Below, piece by piece: positions 57,592-64,000 of a stretch of 64,000 bases of DNA. This DNA is from Amycolatopsis circi (GTDB lineage: Bacteria > Actinomycetota > Actinomycetes > Mycobacteriales > Pseudonocardiaceae). The stretch is taken from contig NZ_PQIA01000030.1 in the NCBI RefSeq assembly GCF_003385235.1, positions 21,676 through 85,675 on the forward strand, in the 5' to 3' direction. The translations under genes and the position numbers were made by a program. Position 1 is the stretch's first letter. The number at the start of each line of letters is the position of its first letter. The notes under the pieces are model-generated. The model was not told where the DNA came from. It worked only from the letters and a program-made list of their open reading frames with translations, and did not search any database.

Positions 57592-58662
57592 ATGGGACTC
57601 GGAGTCGCCAGCCGCGCGAGCGCGTTGCGCGTCGCGCTGGTCGTCCCGCTGCAGGGACCGGCGGGCCTTTTCGGGCCTTCATGCGAGGCGATCAGCGAAC
57701 TCGCGGCCCGGGAACTGAACGACGCGGGCGGGATCCTCGGCCGCGAAGTGACGCTGGAAGTCGTCGACGGCGGTGCTCCTCCTGCCCAGGTCGCGTCGTC
57801 CGTGCGGCGCTTGGTCGACGCGGGCGAGATCGACGCGGTCACCGGTTGGCACATTTCCTCAGTCCGCAACGCGCTCGCGCCGGTCCTCGCCGACCGCGTG
57901 CCGTATGTGTACACGTCGCTCTATGAAGGCGGCGAAAGTCGTTCTGGCATCTACTGTTCCGGCGAAGTTCCGCGCGTGCAGATCCAGCCCGCGCTGCGGT
58001 GGCTGCGCGACAACTGCGGCGCGCGCAGCTGGTTCGTGGCAGGCGACGATTACGTGTGGCCGCGCGGTTCGGCGAGCGCGATCCGGCGCTACGCAAGGGA
58101 ACTCGATCTCCAGATCGCGGGCGAAGCGTTCGTCGGGCTGGGTTCCGGCGACATGGCGCGGCTTGTCCGCCGCGTCGAAACGTCGGCGTGCGACGGCGTT
58201 CTCATGCTGTTCGTCGGACAGGACGCGGTCCGGTTCAACCGCACGTTCGCCGCGCGCGGCCTCCACGACCAGATGCTGCGGTTCAGCCCGTTGATGGAAG
58301 AAAACATGCTGCTCGCCAGCGGAGCCGAGGCGACCCGCAACCTCTTCGCGTCCGCCGCGTACTTCCGCTCCCTCGTCACCGCGGACGCGATGGACCTGCT
58401 CGGCCGCTACGTCCACCTGCACGGCCCGGCCGCGCCGCCGCTCAACAACGCGGCCGAATCCTGTTACGAGGGCTTGCATACGCTCGCCGAACTCGCTCGC
58501 CGCGCAGGCACTCCGGACATGCGCGCGCTGAACGCCGCCATCGACGGCGTCGCCTACGACGGGCCGCGCGGCACCGTCGAATTCCACGGCCAGCAAGCCG
58601 CGCAGCACGTGCACCTCGCCGCCGCGCGCGGCTGCGACTTCGATCCGATCACCCGGCTCTGA
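57592..58662 (+). CDS. amiC: AmiC-like amide-sensor/substrate-binding protein
   Basis: About 356 residues with the type I periplasmic-binding fold: RVALVVPLQGPAGLFGPSCE, REVTLEVVDGGAPPAQVASS, PYVYTSLYEGGESRSGIYCS, and GDDYVWPRGSASAIRRYARE, which resembles the AmiC SDYIYPRESN segment. There is no signal peptide or lipobox, so it is probably cytoplasmic like Pseudomonas AmiC, a ligand-sensing partner, rather than a transporter subunit. It heads the amiS-amiE-amiB operon. ATG 57592 has GGAG five bases upstream; ATG 57553 lies inside the operator. Symbol by similarity and context. Confidence 0.82.
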   Translation: MGLGVASRASALRVALVVPLQGPAGLFGPSCEAISELAARELNDAGGILGREVTLEVVDGGAPPAQVASSVRRLVDAGEIDAVTGWHISSVRNALAPVLADRVPYVYTSLYEGGESRSGIYCSGEVPRVQIQPALRWLRDNCGARSWFVAGDDYVWPRGSASAIRRYARELDLQIAGEAFVGLGSGDMARLVRRVETSACDGVLMLFVGQDAVRFNRTFAARGLHDQMLRFSPLMEENMLLASGAEATRNLFASAAYFRSLVTADAMDLLGRYVHLHGPAAPPLNNAAESCYEGLHTLAELARRAGTPDMRALNAAIDGVAYDGPRGTVEFHGQQAAQHVHLAAARGCDFDPITRL

Positions 58663-58750
58663 CCCGTCCCGTTCCGGTCTTGACGGCCGCCGTCCGGCCA
58701 ATTACTTTCACTTGACAGTATTTCATCTGGTACCAACTGAGGAGCGTGCG

Positions 58751-59377
58751 ATGAACAACGTCGGCCTGCTCTACGTCGGGGCGGTACTGCTGGTCAACGG
58801 GCTGATGCTGCTCGGGCGCGTGCCCGCGCGGTCGGCCGCCGCGCTGAATCTGTTCGTGGGCGGGCTGCAGTGCGTCACGCCGACGGTGCTGATCATCCAG
58901 GCGCACGGGGATTCCGAAGCGATCCTCGGCGCGTCCGGGCTGTTCCTGTTCGGCTTCACCTATCTGTATGTCGGCGTCGCGAACCTCGCCAGGCTCGAAC
59001 CCGAGGGCATCGGCTGGTTCTCGCTGTTCGTCGCGGGCGCCGCGATCGTGTACGCCGGCTTGGCGTTCTGGCGGCAGCACGATCCGGTGTTCGGCGTCAT
59101 CTGGCTTTCCTGGGCTCTGTTGTGGGCCCTGTTCTTCCTCGTGCTCGGGCTGGGCCGCGAGGAGCTGACCCGGTTCACCGGCTGGACGACTGTCCTGTTG
59201 AGCCAGCCGACTTGCACGCTGCCCGCGTTCCTCGCGCTGACCGGCGGCTACCGCTCCACCGCGACCACCGCTCTCATCGCGGCGGCGGTCGCCGTCCTGC
59301 TCGTCGTCCTCGCCGCGGTGCTCGGGTTCCGCGGCCAGGCCCGCTCCGTCCCCAACCGCGCACCGGCCGCGGCCTGA
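58751..59377 (+). CDS. amiS: AmiS/UreI-type amide channel
   Basis: A 208-residue membrane protein with six predicted spans (VGLLYVGAVLLVNGLMLLGR; ALNLFVGGLQCVTPTVLIIQ; GLFLFGFTYLYVGVANL; HDPVFGVIWLSWALLWALFF). Length and motifs match AmiS/UreI, which lets short amides or urea cross the membrane. GAGGAG six bases before ATG 58751 decides the start. It lies between amiC and amiE, so it probably supplies the amidase. Confidence 0.92.
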   Translation: MNNVGLLYVGAVLLVNGLMLLGRVPARSAAALNLFVGGLQCVTPTVLIIQAHGDSEAILGASGLFLFGFTYLYVGVANLARLEPEGIGWFSLFVAGAAIVYAGLAFWRQHDPVFGVIWLSWALLWALFFLVLGLGREELTRFTGWTTVLLSQPTCTLPAFLALTGGYRSTATTALIAAAVAVLLVVLAAVLGFRGQARSVPNRAPAAA

Positions 59378-59401
59378 CCATCCACCCAAAGGAGAAATCC
59401 C

Positions 59402-60439
59402 ATGCGACACGGTGACATTTCCTCGAGCCCGGACACGGTCGGCGTCGCGGTCGTGAACTACAAGATGCCGCGGCTGCATTCGAAGGCCGAGGTGCTGGAC
59501 AACGCGCGCAAGATCGCCGACATGGTGGTCGGCATGAAGGGCGGCCTGCCCGGAATGGACCTCGTCGTGTTCCCCGAATACTCGACGCAGGGGATCATGT
59601 ACGACGAGCAGGAAATGTACGACACCGCGGCCACCATCCCCGGCGAAGAGACCGCGATCTTCTCCGCCGCCTGCCGCGAGGCCGACACCTGGGGCGTCTT
59701 CTCGATCACCGGCGAACAGCACGAGGACCACCCGAACAAGCCGCCGTACAACACTTTGGTGCTGATCGACAACCACGGCGAGATCGTGCAGAAGTACCGG
59801 AAAATCCTGCCGTGGTGCCCGATCGAGGGCTGGTACCCGGGCGACACGACGTACGTCTCGGACGGCCCGAAGGGCCTGAAGATCTCGCTGATCATCTGCG
59901 ACGACGGCAATTACCCGGAAATCTGGCGGGACTGCGCGATGAAGGGCGCCGAGCTGATCGTCCGCTGCCAGGGTTACATGTACCCGGCGAAGGACCAGCA
60001 GGTGCTGATGGCGAAAGCCATGGCGTGGGCCAACAACTGCTATGTCGCGGTCGCCAACGCAGCCGGATTCGACGGCGTGTACTCGTATTTCGGCCACTCG
60101 TCGATCATCGGTTTCGACGGCCGGACGCTCGGCGAAACCGGCGAAGAAGAATACGGCATCCAGTTCGCCCAGCTGTCACTGTCGGCGATTCGGGACGCAC
60201 GCGAGTACGACCAGTCGCAGAACCACTTGTTCAAGCTGCTGCACCGCGGTTACTCGGGCGTGCACGCGGCCGGTGACGGCGACAAGGGCGTCGCGGACTG
60301 CCCGTTCGAGTTCTACCGCACGTGGGTCACCGACGCGCAGAAGGCGCAGGAGAACGTCGAGGCCATCACGCGCAGCACCGTCGGCGTCGCCGAATGCCCG
60401 GTGGGCGAGCTGCCGGTCGAAAAGACCAAACAGGCCTGA
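59402..60439 (+). CDS. amiE: Aliphatic amidase
   Basis: A 345-residue nitrilase-superfamily amidase. The triad falls at exactly the residue numbers of Pseudomonas AmiE: Glu59 (VVFPEYS), Lys134 ([16 protein letters not shown]) and Cys166 ([14 protein letters not shown]). It hydrolyses short aliphatic amides to the acid and ammonia. AAAGGAG lies seven bases before ATG 59402. Operon position between amiS and amiB. Confidence 0.97.
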   Translation: MRHGDISSSPDTVGVAVVNYKMPRLHSKAEVLDNARKIADMVVGMKGGLPGMDLVVFPEYSTQGIMYDEQEMYDTAATIPGEETAIFSAACREADTWGVFSITGEQHEDHPNKPPYNTLVLIDNHGEIVQKYRKILPWCPIEGWYPGDTTYVSDGPKGLKISLIICDDGNYPEIWRDCAMKGAELIVRCQGYMYPAKDQQVLMAKAMAWANNCYVAVANAAGFDGVYSYFGHSSIIGFDGRTLGETGEEEYGIQFAQLSLSAIRDAREYDQSQNHLFKLLHRGYSGVHAAGDGDKGVADCPFEFYRTWVTDAQKAQENVEAITRSTVGVAECPVGELPVEKTKQA

Positions 60440-60487
60440 TTTTCGGCTGGCTGCCGGTTTCGGTTTTCGGTTCAGGGAAAGGACACC

Positions 60488-61534
60488 ATGCCGTTCATCA
60501 CCGACAGGTACCACGACCAGAACCGGAACCGGCAGCCAGCCGCTCCGGCCGCCGCCCCCGTTTTACCTACCCCGGACACTCCCGACACCTTGGCTGACCG
60601 CTTGCGCAGCCGCGTCCTGGGCCAAGACCCGGCCATCGACGCCGTCGTCCGGGCCATCACCCTGGCTCGCGCTGGCGCGACCGAACCCGACCGTCCACCC
60701 GCGACAGTCCTGCTCCTGGGCCCCACCGGCGTAGGCAAAACCGAACTGGTCCGCCAGGTCGCCGCCGCCCTGCGCTCCGGCCCGGACGATCTGTGCCGAG
60801 TGGACATGAACTCCCTCGCCCAAGAACACTATGCCGCCTCCTTCAACGGCGCCCCGCCCGGTTACGCGGGAAGCAAGGAAGCCTTCACCGTCTTCGATCG
60901 ATCCACTGTGGAGGGTGACCCGTACACCCCGGGGATCGTCCTCTTCGACGAGGTCGAAAAAGCCCACCCGACCGTCCTGCGTGCTCTCCTAGGCGTACTG
61001 GACAACGGAATCCTGCGTCTCGCGAACGGTCAGGAAAAGATCTCCTTCCGCAACAGTTTCGTCTTCCTCACCTCGAACCTCGGCTCAAAGGAACTCGCCC
61101 GCCGCCGAGGCTCCCGCTGGCGCACGCTGCTGGACCGCGGCCACACCCGCCGAACCGTCGTCGACAAAGCCCTGCAATCGTTCTTCGACCCGGAATTCCT
61201 GAACCGCATCGACGAAACGGTGGTCTTCGACGAACTGGACCGCGCCACCATCGAACGAGTCGCCCGCCTGGAAACCGACCTGCTGCGCGCAAGGCTTCGC
61301 CGCCGAGGCGTCGACCTCCAGGTAGACGACTCCGCCGTCCACCTCCTCGCCGTCCAAGGCTTCGACCCGGTATACGGCGCCCGCGGCCTGCGCCGGACCC
61401 TGCGCACCCACCTCGCCGCCCCGGTAGCCGCGGAAATCATGCGCGTACGCCCGACCGGCACCGCCCCGCTGTCGATCACCGCGACCGCCGCGAGCGGAAC
61501 CATCCGCGCGACCGCCACCGATCCGGAGTCTTGA
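60488..61534 (+). CDS. amiB: AmiB-like ClpB-type AAA+ ATPase
   Basis: A 348-residue single-ring AAA+ protein resembling the second ATPase domain of ClpB. Walker A GPTGVGKTELV (78-88), Walker B GIVLFDEVEKAHPTVL, sensor 1 FVFLTSNLGSKEL, arginine finger region FFDPEFLNRIDETVVF, and sensor 2 YGARGLRRTLR. Pseudomonas amiB encodes a ClpA/B-like ATPase in the same operon, of uncertain role. The conserved linkage supports this name. AAAGGA lies four bases before ATG 60488. Confidence 0.88.
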   Translation: MPFITDRYHDQNRNRQPAAPAAAPVLPTPDTPDTLADRLRSRVLGQDPAIDAVVRAITLARAGATEPDRPPATVLLLGPTGVGKTELVRQVAAALRSGPDDLCRVDMNSLAQEHYAASFNGAPPGYAGSKEAFTVFDRSTVEGDPYTPGIVLFDEVEKAHPTVLRALLGVLDNGILRLANGQEKISFRNSFVFLTSNLGSKELARRRGSRWRTLLDRGHTRRTVVDKALQSFFDPEFLNRIDETVVFDELDRATIERVARLETDLLRARLRRRGVDLQVDDSAVHLLAVQGFDPVYGARGLRRTLRTHLAAPVAAEIMRVRPTGTAPLSITATAASGTIRATATDPES

Positions 61535-61594
61535 CGCCGCGCGACCGCCTCTCTAAGTTCTCCGGACATAGGACGTCGGACATCCCATGTCCGG
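61531..61594 (+). promoter_or_regulatory. Promoter and CGGACAT operator of the sialidase gene
   Basis: TTGACG (61531-61536), a 17-bp spacer and TAAGTT (61554-61559) form a clear promoter overlapping the amiB stop. Directly after it lie CCGGACAT (61562-61569), CGGACAT (61577-61583) and the inverted ATGTCCGG (61587-61594), so a regulator could block the transcription start. Confidence 0.65.
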
Positions 61595-62771
61595 AGCGAG
61601 AGGCGGTCCCCCGGTGTTTCCGAGAACAGTCACGCTTGCGCTAGCCGCAACGATCTTGGCCTTCATCCCGGCCCCGCAAGCCAGCGCGAGCGGCGGCTGC
61701 ACGTCGTCGACCCCGTTCGTCTCGGGCACTGAGGGCTACCACACCTTCCGCATCCCAGCCGTGGTCCGCGCCGCCAACGGCTCCCTGCTCGCGTTCGCCG
61801 AAGGCCGCCGAGACTCCCCCGGCGACTCCGGCGCGATTCACACGGTCGCCAAAACTTCTTTCGACGGCGGCTGCACCTGGGGCGGCCTGCGCGTAGTCGA
61901 CAGCAACGGAGAAGCCACCGCCGGAAACCCGACCCCGGTCCTGGCCCGCAACGGCGACCTGGTGCTGCTGACCGTCCACAACGGACCCGTCAGCGAAAAA
62001 GCCATCATGTCCGGCACCGTGTCCCCGCAAGACACCCGCCGAGTCTTCGTCCAACGCAGCACGGACAACGGCCGCACCTGGACCCCCGCCCGCGACATCA
62101 CCGCCACCACGAAACTGCCGACCTGGCGCTGGTACGCCACCGCCCCCGGCCACGCCACCCTGCTCCAACACGGCCGCTACTCCGGCCGAATCATCGTCCC
62201 CGCCAACCACTCCAGCGCCCCCGCCGCGGGTTCAGCGGACGCAGGAACCGAAGCCAAGTACTACGGCGGCCACGACCTCTACAGCGACGACAACGGCCGC
62301 AGCTGGCACATCGGCTTCACCGACGACCCGACCGACGGCGTGATCGCCCCCAACGAAACCACCGCCACCGAATTGCCTGACGGCACGGTCTACTTCTCCA
62401 GCCGCAACCAGGGCTCGGCCCCAGAACACCGCCTAGCCGCCTACAGCACCGACGGCGGCCGCACCCTCACCCGTCCCTATCAAGTGCAGCCAACCCTGTC
62501 CGGCCCGAAGGTAGAAGGCAGCGTCCTGCAAACGACAAACCGCCGCGTACTCCTCTATTCCAGCCCGTCCGACCCCGCCGTTCGCCGCACGATGCAACTT
62601 CGGACCAGCCCGGACCGCGGCAAAACCTGGCACCCGTCGACAGTTCTCGCCGACGCCCCCGCCGGCTACTCCGACCTGGTGCAACCAGACCGTTTCACCG
62701 TCGGCGTCCTGTTCGAAACCGGCACCGCCAGCGCCTACGAAAAGATCGAATTCCGCCGCTTGCCACTGTGA
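61587..62771 (+). CDS. Secreted exo-alpha-sialidase
   Basis: A 394-residue exported glycosidase. The signal peptide (TVTLALAATILAFIPAPQAS) is followed by the six-bladed propeller: the FRIP motif in GYHTFRIPAVVRAANGSLLA and Asp boxes STDNGRTW, SDDNGRSW, STDGGRTL and SPDRGKTW. Catalytic acidic residue region AEGRRDSPGDSGA matches the family. It would release terminal sialic acids outside the cell. GTG 61614 is an alternative start, since the ATG at 61587 lies in the operator repeat. It overlaps the following thioesterase frame if that starts at 62768. Confidence 0.92.
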   Translation: MSGARGGPPVFPRTVTLALAATILAFIPAPQASASGGCTSSTPFVSGTEGYHTFRIPAVVRAANGSLLAFAEGRRDSPGDSGAIHTVAKTSFDGGCTWGGLRVVDSNGEATAGNPTPVLARNGDLVLLTVHNGPVSEKAIMSGTVSPQDTRRVFVQRSTDNGRTWTPARDITATTKLPTWRWYATAPGHATLLQHGRYSGRIIVPANHSSAPAAGSADAGTEAKYYGGHDLYSDDNGRSWHIGFTDDPTDGVIAPNETTATELPDGTVYFSSRNQGSAPEHRLAAYSTDGGRTLTRPYQVQPTLSGPKVEGSVLQTTNRRVLLYSSPSDPAVRRTMQLRTSPDRGKTWHPSTVLADAPAGYSDLVQPDRFTVGVLFETGTASAYEKIEFRRLPL

Positions 62772-62800
62772 CGACGCCCGCCGCCGGTAAAATCGCCCGC

Positions 62801-63535
62801 ATGACGGACCCGTGGCTACGCCGCTTCCACCCCGCCGACGACGCCCCCGCCCGGTTGGTGTGCCTGCCGCACGCAGGCGGCGCAGCCCCGTTCTTCCACC
62901 CGCTGTCGAAAGCGCTGTCCCCAGCCGTCGATGTCCTGGCGGTGCAATACCCCGGCAGGCAGGACCGCATGGCCGAACCTGCCCTCCGCACCATCGAAGA
63001 ACTGGCCGACGGCATCACGCAGGCTCTGCTCGCGTGGCTGGACCTCCCGGTAGTGCTGTTCGGCCACAGCATGGGCGCGACGCTCGCGTACGAGGTAGGA
63101 CTCCGTCTGGAGGAACGAGGCACTCCGCCGGAAGCAGTAGTGGTCTCCGGCCGCCGAGCCCCGTCCCGCTTGGTGAACGAACAGGTCCACCTCCAAGACG
63201 ACGACGGTTTGCTGTCCGAGATCGAAGGATTGGCAGGCACCGACCCGAAGGTGCTGCGAGACCCGGAACTGCGAGAACTGTTCCTGCCGGCCCTGCGCGC
63301 GGACTACACGGCCGTCGAAACGTACCGCCCGAGCGCCGGCCCGCTGACCGCGCCGATCCACGCCCACACCGGAGACGCCGACCCGCACGCCCCGGTCTCG
63401 GACGTACAAGCCTGGTCGTCGCACACCCGCGGCGATTTCACCCTGACCACGTATCCCGGCGGCCATTTCTACCTGGTGGACCACATGGCCGCGATCACCG
63501 ACGCCCTGCTGAAACTGACAACGAACGGCTTCTAG
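62801..63535 (+). CDS. Type II thioesterase
   Basis: A 244-residue alpha/beta hydrolase of the GrsT/RifR group. LVCLPHAGGAAPFFHPLSKA near the N-terminus, the nucleophile GHSMGATLAYEVGLRL near 85-100, Asp in HTGDADPHAPVSD and His in YPGGHFYLVDHMA. Such enzymes remove stalled acyl groups from PKS/NRPS carrier proteins, but no synthase genes are in view. ATG 62801 fits the usual N-terminus; GTG 62768 would overlap the sialidase stop (GTGA) and is the alternative. Confidence 0.9.
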   Translation: MTDPWLRRFHPADDAPARLVCLPHAGGAAPFFHPLSKALSPAVDVLAVQYPGRQDRMAEPALRTIEELADGITQALLAWLDLPVVLFGHSMGATLAYEVGLRLEERGTPPEAVVVSGRRAPSRLVNEQVHLQDDDGLLSEIEGLAGTDPKVLRDPELRELFLPALRADYTAVETYRPSAGPLTAPIHAHTGDADPHAPVSDVQAWSSHTRGDFTLTTYPGGHFYLVDHMAAITDALLKLTTNGF

Positions 63536-63814
63536 CCCTCTGCTGCGGATGCTCGACGGCCTCCTCTTTGGCCTATCACTGGGTCTCTTCACCCCTTGCG
63601 CGTCCGTCCGGAACACCTGCAGCCGGTGCACGTCGCCAAGGTTGCCCTCCGCGACCGGTCCCCTCAATCCGACTCACCGCTCAACCGCCTGCCCGAGCAC
63701 CCCCAGCATCCGCCAGACCATCAGCGCCTTTCCGCCGAATCAACCCACCCCGAGCGGCGCGCGGACGGTCAGCGTTCCCGCTACCCGGCCGACCCTTCCG
63801 CCGGTCAACCCACT
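63536..63814. other. Intergenic stretch without supported gene
   Basis: Pro/Ser/Arg-rich frames on both strands lack ribosome sites and motifs. Composition shifts toward the degenerate repeats that follow. Confidence 0.4.
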
Positions 63815-63990
63815 GCCAGCCGCAAGCCGCTCGCCAACCTTCCTCCGCAGGCCGCCAGCCGCTCGCCAACCCCCCTCCACAGGCCGCCAGCCGCTCGCCA
63901 ACCTCCCTCCGCCAGCCGCAAGCCGTTCGCCGCCATCCCTCGCCAGCCGCAGACCGCTCGCCGCCATCCCTCCGCCAGCTTCCCGCCACC
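63815..63990. repeat. Degenerate ~31-bp tandem repeats at the window end
   Basis: About five to six imperfect copies, each starting GCCAGCCGC and containing GCTCGCC, with periods of 28-36 bp. The minus strand reads as a Trp/Arg/Gly-rich low-complexity frame that is unlikely to be a real protein. Confidence 0.65.
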
Positions 63991-64000
63991 GGTGCCCCTC

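Noticed and set aside
63681..63989. Trp/Gly/Arg-rich minus-strand protein at the window end
   Set aside because: It is only a translation of degenerate ~31-bp repeats, without ribosome site or conserved domain.

Overview
The window reads as a chromosomal segment of a high-GC filamentous actinomycete. Codons are strongly G/C-biased, GTG starts are common, several start codons look leaderless, and many Tat/Sec-exported enzymes and large PLP-GntR regulators are present. The gene mix (DUF3558 lipoprotein, type VII-associated Rhs locus, amidase operon) and the long GTCCGTGAGGGG-type palindromes point to the Pseudonocardiaceae, probably Amycolatopsis. That placement is inference; no 16S or other marker gene is in view.

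Positions 1-8012 are the right arm of an integrated element, most likely a prophage or phage-like integrative element whose left end lies outside the window. A tightly coupled leftward operon of small genes (stop/start overlaps of 1-4 bp) runs from a Cro-like XRE gene through an excisionase-like HTH gene and a Bro-N/KilAC antirepressor into early phage-type genes, including a Gp37/Gp68 protein. A divergent XRE repressor, a small membrane protein and a tyrosine integrase read rightward. The integrase abuts a duplicated tRNA 3' half (attR) and a strong hairpin.

Positions 8053-23200 are accessory chromosome with relics. They hold two copies of a small unrecognised protein family (8323 and 16167), the second followed by a decayed XRE helix-turn-helix; a frameshifted gene (9240); and a 5'-truncated pentapeptide-repeat gene. 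Between these lie a catabolic block (two ACMSD-like amidohydrolases, an aldehyde dehydrogenase, a LysR regulator), a MerR-HTH/citrate-synthase fusion with a perfect palindromic operator facing an MFS exporter, an exonuclease-TerB-BRCT protein, and an XRE-DUF4291 fusion.

Positions 23200-40400 hold a quinone-oxidoreductase-like enzyme, a CocE hydrolase with an ABM monooxygenase, an operon of three exported hydrolases, an HTH-NACHT-multi-TM NTPase with an ankyrin gene behind it, a DMT exporter and MocR regulator whose start codons overlap in one CATG, an acyl-CoA ligase, and a flavin monooxygenase facing a GAF activator. Two tRNA-Val genes (GAC, CAC) follow.

Positions 40643-47007 are repeat-rich spacer and then a leftward polymorphic-toxin operon: YbaB-like protein, EspC/WXG100-like protein, giant Rhs protein, overlapping immunity candidate. 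Positions 47388-64000 hold a Tat phospholipase C, a PFK-like protein lacking canonical catalytic residues, a PdxR-like regulator with CMD and MFS genes, an acyl-CoA dehydrogenase/CoA-transferase pair with an IclR regulator, a 60-bp tandem array shared by two convergent gene ends, an amiC-amiS-amiE-amiB operon under a MarR regulator, a sialidase with its own promoter, and a type II thioesterase. No CRISPR array, rRNA or intact insertion sequence was found.
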